Assembly: GCF_017315985.1 (NCBI RefSeq)
Contig: NZ_JAFLVR010000072.1
Span: 1-64,000, forward strand
Direction of reading: 5' to 3'
Origin: Candidatus Enterococcus murrayae
GTDB lineage: Bacteria; Bacillota; Bacilli; Lactobacillales; Enterococcaceae
Length of the DNA: 64,000 bases
Of the stretch, positions 8,598 through 19,400 are shown one piece after another (position 1 is the first letter of the stretch; each line of letters begins with the position of its first letter). The notes below the pieces were generated by a model. The model had not been told where the DNA came from, made no database searches, and was given only the letters and a program-made list of their open reading frames with translations. The translations under genes were made by a program, and so were the position numbers.

Positions 8598-9596
8598 TCA
8601 GGCTGATGAAACTTTAGCCTTTCTTTGACAAAAAATCGCTTCAAGATAAAGCCGTTCCAATATTTCGCGCTGATCAATTCGATGAAATAACCATTCTCTT
8701 TGATTTGCTGCTCGATAGGCCAGAAATTTATCAAATATTATAGATGCATTTTTCCCTTCCTTTTGGAACAAATAGCGAAATACCAGAAGATCCTCTTGAT
8801 AAAAGAAGAAATAGCGGCTCGGAAAATACATCCAATCCGGTAAATAGAGCAGATGTCTTCGCTCTTGATAAAAATAATGCTGCAGTCCGCGAACCTTGGG
8901 ATTGCTCTGAACAAGCATCAGACTCAGTGACTGCTTACGCTCATTGATACTTTCTATAGTAGGAAAAAGCGGAAGCGGCCGTTTAGTCACAGCAGTCTGA
9001 TAAATTTCACTTAAGGGCATGGAGCAGCTAGGCCAGCGTTCCTCACAGTAAACCAGGCGATCGGTCTCATGAATGTGATAAAGCAAACGAATCTGATCCT
9101 TTTCTAACAACCATAGATGGAGTCCCTTGTACTTATCAAAGGAACAGAATTGCTTTTGCAGCTGAGTAATTTTTTCAGCTGGCCAAAGCTTTCTTCCTAA
9201 TAGCCACCAGTCTTGATAATTCTGCTGATGATACCCCGTTATTCGTTCGGCCAGCCGCGAACCCTTGATCGAAGAGCATTGGATCTCTACTGCAAGCCGC
9301 TCATGCAATAAATCTGGACGTTGTGGTAAATCTGTGAGAGGCGCTTCCAGTTTCCAATCCCCTTCAAACCGATTTCCCCACTTAAAAATCAACTGCTTCA
9401 ACTGGATATGCTCCGGTGTCTCTCCCTCACTTAATCCAAAACAACGATCATTACTTGTATGAGCAAAATGGGGAATCTTGATCTTCCCTGCTTTTCGGAT
9501 CAGTTGCTCCCCGCAGTCTGGACAAAAATAATTTTGACTGTCTTCTATTTCCGAAGCACTGATCATCTTTTTTTCTTTTGTGTAAGCAAACAGCAT
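8598..9596 (-). CDS. coiA: Competence protein CoiA-like
   Basis: CoiA-family protein implicated in transformation and recombination in streptococci. The N-terminal zinc-ribbon-like FCPDCGEQLIRKAGKIK leads to IPHFAH, then a nuclease-like core with RPDLLHERLAVEIQCS. The C-terminal half is rich in aromatic and basic residues. GTG at 9605 overlaps the ribosome site; GAGG spaced 8 nt before ATG at 9596 makes the latter the better start (332 residues). It sits between mecA and pepF. Whether the organism is naturally competent cannot be judged from this window. Confidence 0.88.
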   Translation of the reverse strand: MLFAYTKEKKMISASEIEDSQNYFCPDCGEQLIRKAGKIKIPHFAHTSNDRCFGLSEGETPEHIQLKQLIFKWGNRFEGDWKLEAPLTDLPQRPDLLHERLAVEIQCSSIKGSRLAERITGYHQQNYQDWWLLGRKLWPAEKITQLQKQFCSFDKYKGLHLWLLEKDQIRLLYHIHETDRLVYCEERWPSCSMPLSEIYQTAVTKRPLPLFPTIESINERKQSLSLMLVQSNPKVRGLQHYFYQERRHLLYLPDWMYFPSRYFFFYQEDLLVFRYLFQKEGKNASIIFDKFLAYRAANQREWLFHRIDQREILERLYLEAIFCQRKAKVSSA

Positions 9597-9710
9597 TTCC
9601 TTCACCTCAAAAGAAAGATACGCAATTCACTTTGCTTCTATCCAAATTCAATGCGATTTATTTTGCTAGAGCAGTTGTCTTTTTCGAGGAATCAAAATTA
9701 AGTCGTGGAA

Positions 9711-9743
9711 CAAAAAAACACCACCGTTCCAAAGAACGATGGT
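9711..9743 (-). terminator. Terminator of mecA
   Basis: ACCACCGTTC and GAACGATGGT pair with one G-U, followed on the - strand by a run of T. It separates mecA from coiA. Confidence 0.75.
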
Positions 9744-9753
9744 ATTAAACACG

Positions 9754-10398
9754 CTAATTGAAATGAGCACGTGTAATCTCGATTGCATCACGATGCATTA
9801 GAAGCTTGCCATACTCTTCCAGCATTTCTGTAGAAACAGCTGAATCTTGAGCATATTCTAAAATCTCAGCGATGACGTCTGCTAATCCAAACTCACCGAA
9901 AACTTCAGGGTCAAAATAGACTTGTAAATAATATGTTTCATCCAATAGGTATAAATCACACCAAGCCTCATCTAAAAAGTGATAGCTCGCTAATTCGATC
10001 ATGTCTTCAAAACTATTTAGTTGAAAGACTCTTAAGCGACTTACTTTTCCATCTTCTTCCAGACTCTCGGAATTAGCTAAAATCTGCTGACGAATCAATT
10101 GATCAAAATCATTTGTTTCAAAATCTGTGGAATTGTTCATTTTATTGATATCCTCAGGCGTCAGGTTTTTACTGATAAATAATTCCAGTCCGTCATTTTT
10201 CGGAAGTACTTGGAAAGTAACGGCCTCACTGCTTTTAAACTCATCCTCAATATCCACTTCCTCTAAAATACTATAGAAGAAAGATTCGATTTCACGATGG
10301 TTTCCCAGCAGATCTAAAAAAGTAATTCCCCGTTCAGCTAAATCTTCATTCTCGATAATGACACGGATCGTATTCTCATTGATGTGTTCCATCTCCAT
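9754..10398 (-). CDS. mecA: Adaptor protein MecA
   Basis: ClpC adaptor that brings substrates (ComK or ComX and others) to ClpCP. The N-terminal substrate-binding part begins MEMEHINENTIRVIIENEDL; an acidic linker and the C-terminal Clp-binding domain (AWCDLYLLDETYYLQVYF) follow. GTG at 10413 lies in the ribosome site; GAGG then 9 nt leads to ATG at 10398, giving 214 residues. Its neighbours coiA and spx are conserved companions. With the YjbH-type gene, two Clp adaptors occur in this 8-kb block. Confidence 0.94.
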   Translation of the reverse strand: MEMEHINENTIRVIIENEDLAERGITFLDLLGNHREIESFFYSILEEVDIEDEFKSSEAVTFQVLPKNDGLELFISKNLTPEDINKMNNSTDFETNDFDQLIRQQILANSESLEEDGKVSRLRVFQLNSFEDMIELASYHFLDEAWCDLYLLDETYYLQVYFDPEVFGEFGLADVIAEILEYAQDSAVSTEMLEEYGKLLMHRDAIEITRAHFN

Positions 10399-10676
10399 CT
10401 TGGCACACCTCACTTTAAAGATAGATTATATGTTCATTGTAACTGATTCCGTTTAAAAGTAAAGAAAGCCGACGAATTTTATTAAATTCCTATAAATAGA
10501 AAAGCAAATCTCATCTTCCAGCTCATTGTCTTGGGAGCCGAAAAAAACCGATGTTCTCCGATTCTGATCAGGTTCTCTTCTACACAGGAAAGTTTTTTAT
10601 GAATCAATAAATAAAATCGACTATCTCTTGTTTGGACAATAGAGTGAAGTATACTTTTGCTTAAGGAGGGGTTTTG

Positions 10677-11282
10677 ATGATCAAGAATATTGTCTTTGAT
10701 TTAGGAAATGTTTTAGTTGATTTTGATCCCGTGCGCTTCGTCCGTGAAAAAACTGAAAATGAAGAGGAGCAAACTGCTCTTTGCTCGGAAATATTCGGTT
10801 CAGTAGACTGGCTGCGGTTTGATAAAGGGACCATCACAAAATCAGAACTTGCATTATCTGTAAAAACACGACTGCCGAAGAAATTACATGAAATCGCTGA
10901 TGAACTGCTGTCAACTTGGTACAACGGTCTTCATCCACTGCCTCAAATGGCAGAGCTTCCGCGCCAATTAAAAGAAAAAGGATTTGGTGTCTATCTTCTA
11001 TCTAATGCACCTCAAGACTATTACGTATATGAAGAAATGGTGCCTAGCCGCTGCTCATTTGACGGGTTCTTTATTTCCTCTGATTGGAAACTAGCAAAAC
11101 CAGAACATAAGATTTTTGAAGCCTTTTACAGCCACTTTCGGTTAAATCCGGCTGAATGCTACTTTATCGATGATTCTGCAGCCAATATTTTGGCGGCTGA
11201 AGAAACTGGGATGCGAGGCTTCCATTTTAAGAAAGATTTTGCTGCGTTGAATACAGACTTGTCCAAATTTCTTCTACTATAA
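10677..11282 (+). CDS. HAD-superfamily phosphatase (YihX-like)
   Basis: HAD-IA hydrolase of 201 residues. Motif I is DLGNVLVDFD, motif II is in LLSNAPQ, the conserved Lys is in KPEHKIFEAF and the acidic motif is FIDDSAANI. It resembles E. coli YihX (glucose-1-phosphate phosphatase) in length and spacing, but the substrate is inferred only. The start ATG is 7 nt after GGAGG; the overlapping TTG at 10674 is less likely. It is convergent with spx and shares a terminator with it. Confidence 0.85.
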   Translation: MIKNIVFDLGNVLVDFDPVRFVREKTENEEEQTALCSEIFGSVDWLRFDKGTITKSELALSVKTRLPKKLHEIADELLSTWYNGLHPLPQMAELPRQLKEKGFGVYLLSNAPQDYYVYEEMVPSRCSFDGFFISSDWKLAKPEHKIFEAFYSHFRLNPAECYFIDDSAANILAAEETGMRGFHFKKDFAALNTDLSKFLLL

Positions 11283-11295
11283 AAAAGCGAAAAAA

Positions 11296-11317
11296 ATACC
11301 CCGCCTGTGCGGGGTAT
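11296..11317. terminator. Bidirectional terminator between HAD gene and spx
   Basis: ATACCCCGC and GCGGGGTAT form a 9-bp G+C-rich stem around a CTGT loop, preceded by a long A-run that becomes the U-tract for spx. Confidence 0.85.
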
Positions 11318-11322
11318 TCATT

Positions 11323-11721
11323 CTATAATCCAGCCATTAATTGGGCTTGACGTAATTCATATTGGCGAACGTCACGAGGCAAGAAACGACGAATTTCGTC
11401 TTCATTAAAACCAACCTGCAGACGTTTTTCATCGATCATGATCGGACGACGCAACAATCCAGGATTTTCTTTTACTAAGTCCAACAATTCTTTCAGTGAC
11501 AATTCATCTAAATCCATGTTCAACTTTTGGAAAACTTTCGAACGGGTTGAAATGATCTCTTCAGTTCCGTCCTCAGTCATTTGTAAAATGGCCTTCAACT
11601 CATCAATGTTCAATGGCTCAGAAAAGATATTTCGTTCAACATAAGGAATCTCATGTTCCTGTAGCCAAGCACGTGCTTTCCGACATGATGTACAACTAGG
11701 GGAAGTATATAGTGTTAACAT
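11323..11721 (-). CDS. spx: Transcriptional regulator Spx
   Basis: ArsC-like regulator that binds the RNA polymerase alpha C-terminal domain and drives the thiol-stress response. The redox switch Cys10-x-x-Cys13 (SCTSC) is present, as is the [17 protein letters not shown] core that includes the Arg conserved in Spx. ATG at 11721 follows AAGGAG with 8 nt spacing; the upstream GTG at 11730 is too close. Length is 132 residues. The degradation adaptor (YjbH-type) and mecA are in the same cluster, so regulator and turnover machinery lie together. Confidence 0.95.
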   Translation of the reverse strand: MLTLYTSPSCTSCRKARAWLQEHEIPYVERNIFSEPLNIDELKAILQMTEDGTEEIISTRSKVFQKLNMDLDELSLKELLDLVKENPGLLRRPIMIDEKRLQVGFNEDEIRRFLPRDVRQYELRQAQLMAGL

Positions 11722-11730
11722 GCATATCAC

Positions 11731-12463
11731 TCCTTTTCTTGACTCTCAATTTTTGTAACAGGTAATACTAGCTTCCTGCTATCTGTTTCTATTATACAAA
11801 AAAAAGGTAACAAAAAAAAGAGGAGCTCGACAATTTTTTTACAAATATTAATGTTATTTAATTTATTTCAACGCAATAGAGGGTGTCACGACAACACTGA
11901 GCTATTAAGATGAGAGAACAATGATTTAACTCTCATTTTACACAGTGCTATAACAGCTCTAAAAACTGTAACAGGAAGAAGCTGGATTTTACAAAAAAAA
12001 CGACTCTTTCTAATTAAAAATATTTTTTTATTCATTCAAAACATTAAAATTATGTTTTTGAAAATAAAAAAGGCGCCGTTGAAACTCCGTATCTCAAGCC
12101 CTTTTTAGAATTATTTTAAAATAGTTTGAACGATAAAATATCTTGGGTATTATTTTAAAGTTATTTTATTGCGCTAGATAAGAGGAAATTCTGTATCAAA
12201 TTTATTCACTAAAAAAATCTCATCAAACAGATACAGCTTTCAAAAAATCAAAATTCACCAAAATTTTTATAGAGTTTTCAAAAAATGGGAAACCTTAAAA
12301 ACTCGCGCATTTTTCCCCTTTCAATCATTATTTTTTTTCGCAGGAATATTTTTGATTGATTGCCTCTCATGTTTTTTTCAATTTCACAAGGCAACTATAA
12401 CATAACAAGCTTTATCTCAACGCGCGAATTTTCAGCTCATTAAAGATTTAGGGAGAGCATTTT
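11731..12463. other. Long AT-rich intergenic region
   Basis: About 730 bases without a credible gene. A hairpin ATGAGAG/CTCTCAT lies at 910-936 of kilobase 11 (11910-11936), followed by TTTTA. The rest has long A and T runs and a few short inverted repeats. The region contains the spx promoter. A small RNA cannot be excluded, but no promoter-terminator pair is convincing. Confidence 0.4.
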
Positions 12464-12472
12464 TGGTATAAT
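12464..12472 (+). promoter_or_regulatory. Extended -10 promoter for the HAD gene
   Basis: TGGTATAAT is a perfect extended -10 element (TGn-TATAAT), about 30 bases before the start codon and with no strong -35 needed. It is correctly placed for the gene at 12502. Confidence 0.75.
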
Positions 12473-12501
12473 GAATCCAACTAGAATTTAGGAGTGATCC
12501 A

Positions 12502-13212
12502 ATGATCCAAGGAATCGTATTTGATTTAGATGATACTTTATATGAACAGCAAGCTCCCTTTGCAGCAGCAATCAATTCCCTCTTCCCAACATTTCCAGCT
12601 AATAAGATGAACTCCCTCTTTATTCGTTTTCGCTATTATAGTGATTTTCATTATATGAAATCAATCACTGGGGAATGGTCTTTGAAAAAAATGCGGTACG
12701 AACGAATACGGCTCGCATTAGCGGACTTTGATTTTACTCCAGCAGACGCTGAACTGGATGCCTTTCAAACCGCCTACGATCGAGCATTGCAGACAATTTC
12801 ACTTCCGGTTGAAGTCCATAGCGCCTTAGACTTTTTAGTCCAACAAAAAGTGCTGATGGGCATCATTACCAACGGACCTGTGCGTCGTCAGGAAGATAAA
12901 CTCAACGCATTGCACCTGACCGATTGGATCGCACCGGAAAAGATTTTGATCTCAGATGGTGTTCAAATTCAAAAGCCTGATCCCAAAATCTTCAAACTAA
13001 TGGAAGAACGGTTAGACTTGACAAATGAATCACTTTTATATATCGGGGACAGCTTTGACAATGACGTCATCGGTGCTAAAGCTGCTGGATGGTCCGTGTG
13101 GTGGTTCAATCATCAAAGAAGAGCAATCCCAAGTGGACAGACAGCCATTTTTGATGAAGAAATCACTAGCTTCAGCGATTTAAATAAGGCCCTTACAACA
13201 AAAATGATCTAA
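12502..13212 (+). CDS. HAD-superfamily hydrolase (YjjG/YfnB-like)
   Basis: HAD-IA hydrolase of 236 residues. Motif I is VFDLDDTLYE, motif II is IITNGP, the Lys is in KPDPKIF and motif III/IV is YIGDSFDNDV. The length and cap resemble pyrimidine nucleotidase-type YjjG proteins, but the substrate cannot be set from sequence. The ribosome site is AGGAGTG. It stands alone, with its own promoter and a strong terminator shared with the convergent SNF2 gene. Confidence 0.83.
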   Translation: MIQGIVFDLDDTLYEQQAPFAAAINSLFPTFPANKMNSLFIRFRYYSDFHYMKSITGEWSLKKMRYERIRLALADFDFTPADAELDAFQTAYDRALQTISLPVEVHSALDFLVQQKVLMGIITNGPVRRQEDKLNALHLTDWIAPEKILISDGVQIQKPDPKIFKLMEERLDLTNESLLYIGDSFDNDVIGAKAAGWSVWWFNHQRRAIPSGQTAIFDEEITSFSDLNKALTTKMI

Positions 13213-13222
13213 CGCAAAAAAA

Positions 13223-13274
13223 AACGAAGGCTCCTAGACTATCGGAATCGATAGAGATAGGAGCCTTCGTTTTT
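13223..13274. terminator. Bidirectional terminator
   Basis: AACGAAGGCTCCTA and TAGGAGCCTTCGTT form a long perfect stem with A-runs and T-runs on the outer sides. It serves the HAD gene and the helicase operon. Confidence 0.88.
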
Positions 13275-13280
13275 GTTTGT

Positions 13281-16200
13281 CTACTCGCCTAAACTCAAGA
13301 TCAGGCGAATATCTTCTTCGGTAAGCTTATTCGTTTGTTCTTCATTTCCTTGAATAACCTTTTGGAACAGCTCACGCTTTTCTTGCTGCAATTGATTCAT
13401 GCGTTCTTCAATTGTTCCTTCAGCGATCATACGCCAAACTTCGACGACTTTCTTCTGACCGATACGATGTGCTCGTCCAGCGGCTTGTTCTTCCACTGCT
13501 GGATTCCACCACAAGTCATATAAAATGACGGTATCTGCCCCAGTAAGGTTCAATCCGGTTCCGCCGGCTTTTAACGAAATCAAGAAAACATCTTTTTCTC
13601 CTGCATTAAAAGCATCGACCATTTTGAGCCGATCGGAAACCTTGGTGCTGCCGCGCAAGTAGAAGCTGGAGATTCCTTCCTCCGCAAACTCCTTCTCAAT
13701 GATCGAAAGCATGCTGGTAAACTGCGAGAATAATAATACGCGTCTGCCATTTTCCTTCGCAGCATGAATCAGATCCTTTACCTGATCCAATTTTCCTGAT
13801 CCGCCTTCATAGCCCTCAATAAAGAGACGCGGATCGTCACAGATTTGGCGTAAGCGGGTCAGTCCTGCTAAAATGCTGACACGTTGCTTACGGAATGTTG
13901 CAGAGTCCATTTGATCGACCTCTTGGCGCATCCGCTTAAGGTATGCCAGATAAACAGTCTTTTGCTCATCTGTCAGACTACTCAATACATTCGATTCAAT
14001 TCGTTCTGGCAGTTCCTGCAAGACCGTATCCTTGTCGCGTCGTAAAACAAATGGTTGGATCATCTTGGCGATCTCTGAAACAGCTAATTGGCGGAAACGG
14101 CCAATCGGTGGGAAAAATCCCGGCATAACTGTTTGGAACAGTGACCACAGCTCTTCCAGATTGTTTTCAATCGGTGTACCGCTCAACGCAAAACGATGCG
14201 GTATCGATAAATTTCTTAAGGCGCTGGAAGTCTTGGTTGAAGCATTTTTCACCATTTGGGCTTCATCAAGAATCATGTATTGATACCCCATTTTTTCATG
14301 CAGATCAATATCTTGTCGCAGACTGGCATATGAGGTAATCACGATCTCACCCGCTTCAGAAAGCAGCTGCTCTCTTTCGCCGCGACTTCCTGAAATAACA
14401 ATAGATTCCAAGCTAGGAGCGAACTTCCTGATCTCTGCCTGCCAGTTATACACTAGACTTGCAGGAGTCACGATCAACGCTTTGATCGGCTGCTGCATCT
14501 TCTCAGCTAATAAGAAGGTGATGACCTGAATCGTTTTCCCAAGCCCCATTTCATCGGCTAAAATGCCACCGAAGCCATAATCGCTCAGCATTTTCAACCA
14601 ACGGAAGCCGGCTTCCTGATAGGGCCGCAAGGTTGCTTGAAGATTGTCCGGCATGGCTGCTCGATAGTTTTCTGGATGGGTCAAGTCCTCTACCATCGCA
14701 GTAAAGCTTTCGCTGAACTGGGCTTGTGGATTATCCTTCAATCGCTGCTCCAGCATAAGCCCTTGGCTCTTCGGTAAACGAATCAAGCCGTCTTTAGCGC
14801 TGATTTTCTCCCGCAGCTGATTGATCATTTCACTGGTTTGTTGAAAGACCTCCGAATCAAAGGAAAGAACTTCTCCATTTTCCAATGCGTAGAAGCGATC
14901 CTTTCGCAACAAACTGTTGAGCACCTGATCGATCTCATTATCTTTAATCCCCGTTACATCGAACTTAATATCGAGCCATGAGCCCTCTTGATTCACTTCG
15001 ATCGATGGCTGAAATTCCTCGCCATCCAGGAATAGCTGTCGTAGTTTTTTCCCCATACGAACTTCGGCGTAACGCCTGAATTCCTCAACCTCTACTTTAA
15101 AGAAGTAATAAAGATTGTCCTTGACCGGCAATTTTTTCTCAAAACCTGTATCGATTTTTTCGTAGCGATAGGTATCAAAAAGGTCTAAAATTTGTTTTTC
15201 CTTCTTGCGATCCCTTAATATTTCAACATTGTTCGGCAGCTTAGGCTGATGGGCTTCATTCGTAGAAAAGTAGGCATTGCCGTAGTGAAACTCCGCTTCC
15301 GCCTTGATCATTCCTTTGATTTTTCGAAAGATCACTACCGCCCGCAATGGTTCTTCCTTCATAATTTCCGCTACATCCTCTGAGACGATCACGCGCCCGA
15401 TTTTCCGCAAATAAGGAAAAACTTCCGTAAACAATTGTGAAAGCTGACGCTGCTCATAGGCAATCACTGGTTCCTTCAGCCGTTTCATTAATTGCTTCAG
15501 GGTGATGTATGTGTCCTGCTGCTCGTGAGTCATTAAATAGTAGGAATTTTCTACAAAGCCTAAGAAATAATTGCTGTAGTAATTCGTAAAGCCATCCTCG
15601 ATCGTCAAGCCAAAATCATTTTCTCCACGTTTTTCTAAAGTGAAGGACAATGGCAATTCTTGACCTTCATGGACTTCTGAATACGTCTTTTCCCCTAAGC
15701 TTATGCTCAAGTTTCCCGTCTTTTCCATCGCCTCCAGCAACTCCTGCATACGATGAACTGGTAATAAAAGATAGCGCTTATCTAGTTTGCCCTTGACCTG
15801 CAATCCTGCTTTGCCCAACAGCTGATAGGTCTCACTGATTCCTACAAGATCCTCGATCAAGTCGCGGCATTTAGGATCAAAGGCCCCTGCCTCGATTTGA
15901 AATTTGTATTGTTTGTTGACTGTATAGGCCGAATCCGTTTGATAAGCATGCAGAAAATCATACAAATTCTTCACGATATAGCTGCGCTTGCTGATATTAC
16001 TGCCGATCCGCAGGGACACAGCTAAAACATCCAGCTCTGGATGATAAGGATTGGTTGGGATCGCTTCTACTACAAACTCAACAAATAAGGACTGCAGCGG
16101 TTCTGCTTCCTTCGCCAAGCGAGAAAAGCCCTGATTCAATAAATCCGCAAAGGAAATACTGCTTTCCATCTTCTTCGGCAAGACAGTTTCTGGCTTGATC

Positions 16201-16460
16201 ACGCGAGAGAGTCCCTTTTCTCGTAAATACAACTCGACTGCCACTGTATGCTTGCAATAACCGTGCTCTTCCCAATATGGACAAGCACAAATATCATTTT
16301 CTTTTCCACTGCCATCTAAATCAACCAGATAAAGTTCGCTGCCTAATACTTCACCATGCCAAACGCGTCGAGCCGGATCTGCCTCAACGGACAAGACTCG
16401 CCCCTCTTTCAAGTAAGTTCTGCCGCGTTCGATCACTTTTTCTGGAATACTCCATCTCAT
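13281..16460 (-). CDS. SNF2-family helicase with N-terminal SWIM zinc finger
   Basis: Large ATP-dependent DNA translocase, 1059 residues. A SWIM finger (CACPYWEEHGYCKH) lies near residue 60. A long bacterial SNF2-associated region follows, then the motor: ADEMGLGKTIQVI (Walker A), LDEAQMVKN (DEAQ-type Walker B), SGTPIENNLEELW, and the C-lobe GGTGLNLTGAD with AAGRAHRIGQ. The ATG immediately follows the sbcC TAA, with its ribosome site inside sbcC, so translation is coupled. Co-expression with SbcCD suggests a DNA repair or chromosome maintenance role, which is an inference. Confidence 0.92.
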   Translation of the reverse strand: MRWSIPEKVIERGRTYLKEGRVLSVEADPARRVWHGEVLGSELYLVDLDGSGKENDICACPYWEEHGYCKHTVAVELYLREKGLSRVIKPETVLPKKMESSISFADLLNQGFSRLAKEAEPLQSLFVEFVVEAIPTNPYHPELDVLAVSLRIGSNISKRSYIVKNLYDFLHAYQTDSAYTVNKQYKFQIEAGAFDPKCRDLIEDLVGISETYQLLGKAGLQVKGKLDKRYLLLPVHRMQELLEAMEKTGNLSISLGEKTYSEVHEGQELPLSFTLEKRGENDFGLTIEDGFTNYYSNYFLGFVENSYYLMTHEQQDTYITLKQLMKRLKEPVIAYEQRQLSQLFTEVFPYLRKIGRVIVSEDVAEIMKEEPLRAVVIFRKIKGMIKAEAEFHYGNAYFSTNEAHQPKLPNNVEILRDRKKEKQILDLFDTYRYEKIDTGFEKKLPVKDNLYYFFKVEVEEFRRYAEVRMGKKLRQLFLDGEEFQPSIEVNQEGSWLDIKFDVTGIKDNEIDQVLNSLLRKDRFYALENGEVLSFDSEVFQQTSEMINQLREKISAKDGLIRLPKSQGLMLEQRLKDNPQAQFSESFTAMVEDLTHPENYRAAMPDNLQATLRPYQEAGFRWLKMLSDYGFGGILADEMGLGKTIQVITFLLAEKMQQPIKALIVTPASLVYNWQAEIRKFAPSLESIVISGSRGEREQLLSEAGEIVITSYASLRQDIDLHEKMGYQYMILDEAQMVKNASTKTSSALRNLSIPHRFALSGTPIENNLEELWSLFQTVMPGFFPPIGRFRQLAVSEIAKMIQPFVLRRDKDTVLQELPERIESNVLSSLTDEQKTVYLAYLKRMRQEVDQMDSATFRKQRVSILAGLTRLRQICDDPRLFIEGYEGGSGKLDQVKDLIHAAKENGRRVLLFSQFTSMLSIIEKEFAEEGISSFYLRGSTKVSDRLKMVDAFNAGEKDVFLISLKAGGTGLNLTGADTVILYDLWWNPAVEEQAAGRAHRIGQKKVVEVWRMIAEGTIEERMNQLQQEKRELFQKVIQGNEEQTNKLTEEDIRLILSLGE

Positions 16461-19400
16461 TTACGCTTCACTCCATCCTTCTAGCTGGTAACGAATGCTG
16501 CTGCGTCCCGTTCCGCTAGTTTCCACAATAATTTGTTGTGGGATACGTTCTTTCAATTCTCTGACGTGACTGATAATGCCGATCATCCGTCCCGCATTTT
16601 CAATCCCCTCTAAGGCTTCCATCGCCATCTCCAGCGCCTCTTCGTCTAAGGAACCGAAGCCTTCATCAATAAATAGCGCCTCGATAGCGATCCCACCAGC
16701 TTGATTCTGGATCACTTCAGCTAAGCCCAATGCCAAAGACAGCGCGGCAATGAAGCTTTCGCCACCTGACAAAGTATGGGAGCTGCGCGCTGCGCCCGCA
16801 TTGTCATCATACACATTGATCTCTAACCCGGTATTTCCTTTAGAGCGGCCGGTTTCTTGCTTCAGTTCAAAATGATAGCGTCCCTTTGTCAATTGATGAA
16901 GCTGCTGATTGGCGCTCTGCAAGACCTCTGCCAAATACCATTGTAATACATACCGCTCTAGGCTGATCTTTTGCGGGTTGTCCCCGTTCATTGTTTGATA
17001 CAGCTGGATCATTTGGCTCAGCTCATTCAATTGCTCCTTGCTTTGATCCTGCAGGACCTCAATTTTTTCAATCAGCTCGCGCTGCTGCCGCAGTTGATTT
17101 TCCTTAGTATAATACTGCTGTTGAAATTGAGTAACCTCCTCCTCTTTTTCCGCCAATAAAATTTGCATGGGTTCCAAATCAGGCTCCTGCTGCTCCTTGA
17201 TCGTTTCGGCTAAGCGCTCCTGCCGATCCTTTAAAACTACAAGCTCTTGATCAAAAGCGGTGATCGCTTGTTCCAACAGGGATAGATCGATTGGGGACGC
17301 GGCTAATTGTTCGATCGCCACTCCCGCTTTCGCTAAGTGCTCTTGCAGTTGGTCTCGGTACTTTATAAGACTATCCGCTGTTTCCTGCTGCTGCTTAGCT
17401 AACAGCTTTTGATTTTCCTGTAAGCGAATCCGCTCCTGCTCGATTTCTTTCATCCGCTCTTGATGTACTCGCAGCTGCTTGCGATAGTCATTTAAGCTTT
17501 CCGTTAACTCAGTAATCCGTGCTTCTAAAGAAGTCAATTGCCAATCGGCCGTCTGCTCCTCTAGACTAGCCAGCCTACCTTGTAAAATCTGGAGTTCGCC
17601 ATTAACAGTAGTCAGATTTGCTTCCACCTCTGCTTTTTGCGTTTGATTCGCTGAGATTTCTGCTGTCAGCTGCTGAAGCGCCTGATTGCTTTCTGAGAGT
17701 TCCCTCAGAGCATCAGCCGTTTCCTTTTGACGTTCACTAAGAAACGTCTTCAGCTCTCCCAGTTCAGCGGCCACCTCTAAGTGATAATAGTCTTCAACAG
17801 TCGTTTGGCAGCTTTTCACTTGCTGTTCCAGTGCCTCTTGAGCAGCCAATCGTTCATTTTGCAATTGGTCAAAGGCCTTCATCGCTACTTCATAGCGGGC
17901 TTCCGCCTGTTCTCGGATAACTTCCAACTGTTTGATCCGAGCCTCCTGCTGTTCAAGTGCAACCTGCAGCTGTCCCAAATTGTCTGTTGACAGCTCAGCA
18001 TGCTGCGCGGGATCAGGATGCTCCTTCGATCCGCAGACCGGACAAGGTTCGCCAGGCAGCAGATCCATACTTAAGCGAGCAATCTCTGCCGCTGCCCACT
18101 GACTTTTTAAGCTCTTGTAGTCAGCCAGCTCACTCGTTAATTGATTGCTGGTGCGGCTGGCGGTCTCGACTAATTGAGCCAACTTGATTTGCTGGTCCTC
18201 TTCTTCCTCCTGCTGTTCAAAAATCTGCCTATCCAGCTCTTGCAGCTGGACGATTTTTTGCTGGAACTGCAGCTCTTCGTAACGTCGATCCTGCCAAGCT
18301 TTTTCAGTATCTTGTTTAGCCTCCAGCGTCTGTTTCTTTTCTTCGTGCGCCTTTACCTTTTCATTCACCTGAGTCAAGCGATTTTGCTGCTGCGTCAGTT
18401 GGTTGAGCAGTTCTGTTTTTTGTTCTAGCAGCTGCTCTCTTTGCTTCACTAAAGGTAAAAAGGATTCCAAGCTTTGCAGCTCTTTCTCCTTGGCTTGCCA
18501 GTCTGCCTGATCCTTTTCAAACGCTGCCGCTTGTTTCTGACAATCCACGTAGTGTCGTTCCAGCTCTTCGGCCTTTTGGTGATTTTCATTTGCCGCTTGT
18601 GTTTGCTGAATCTGTCGCTTTTCTAATTCTTGCGTTCGCTCATAGGTTGGGCGGATGCGTTCTATTTTTTTCGCTTGGGCGAATTGCCGTCTGTTTTCTT
18701 CTTGCTCAGGAATACGTTCTTCTAATTGCAAAAGCTGCTGCTGCGTTTCACGCGCTTGACGGAATCTCTCAGCAAGCTCCTGTGCCTTTTGAAGCTTTTG
18801 CTGCAGCGCTTTTTGCTCAGTCTGCTTTTCAGCAAGTGCCCTTTGGCTTTTTGCCAACTGCTGTTTCTCTTCTATTAAATAATCTTTAGCCAGATTCAAG
18901 GACTCCTCATAGGTAGCCCCCTTTTCACACACGACCTGTTGAAATAATTGGTCGATTCGTGTCGTCAGTTCGCCAACCGCTTTTTCTAGCTCCAGCTTTT
19001 GCAGCTTTAGATTATCAGTGAAATTACGGTAAAAATTCGTTCCGAATAAACTGCGCAAGACTGTTTCTTTCTCTGTACTGTTGGCGTTTAGGAAGGTTCG
19101 AAATTCGCCTTGTGGCAGCATCACGATTTGACGAAATTGATCCTTTTGCAAATGCAGAATCTGATAGATCACTTCATTCACCGCATCTATCTTCGTATAC
19201 GCCTCCGCCTCTTGACCTGCGTCATTAAAAATACTTAGTTGAACCTTTTGATTTTTTGTCGTCTCGCCTTTGCCGTTCTTTTTGGCTAAAGTCTGCTTCG
19301 GCCAACGCTCGATAGAATAAAGCCGTCCTTGGTGCTCGAATAAAAATTGGACACGCGTCTCCTCCGTCGGTTCGGCAAAGGAGGAGCGAATCTCATTCGA

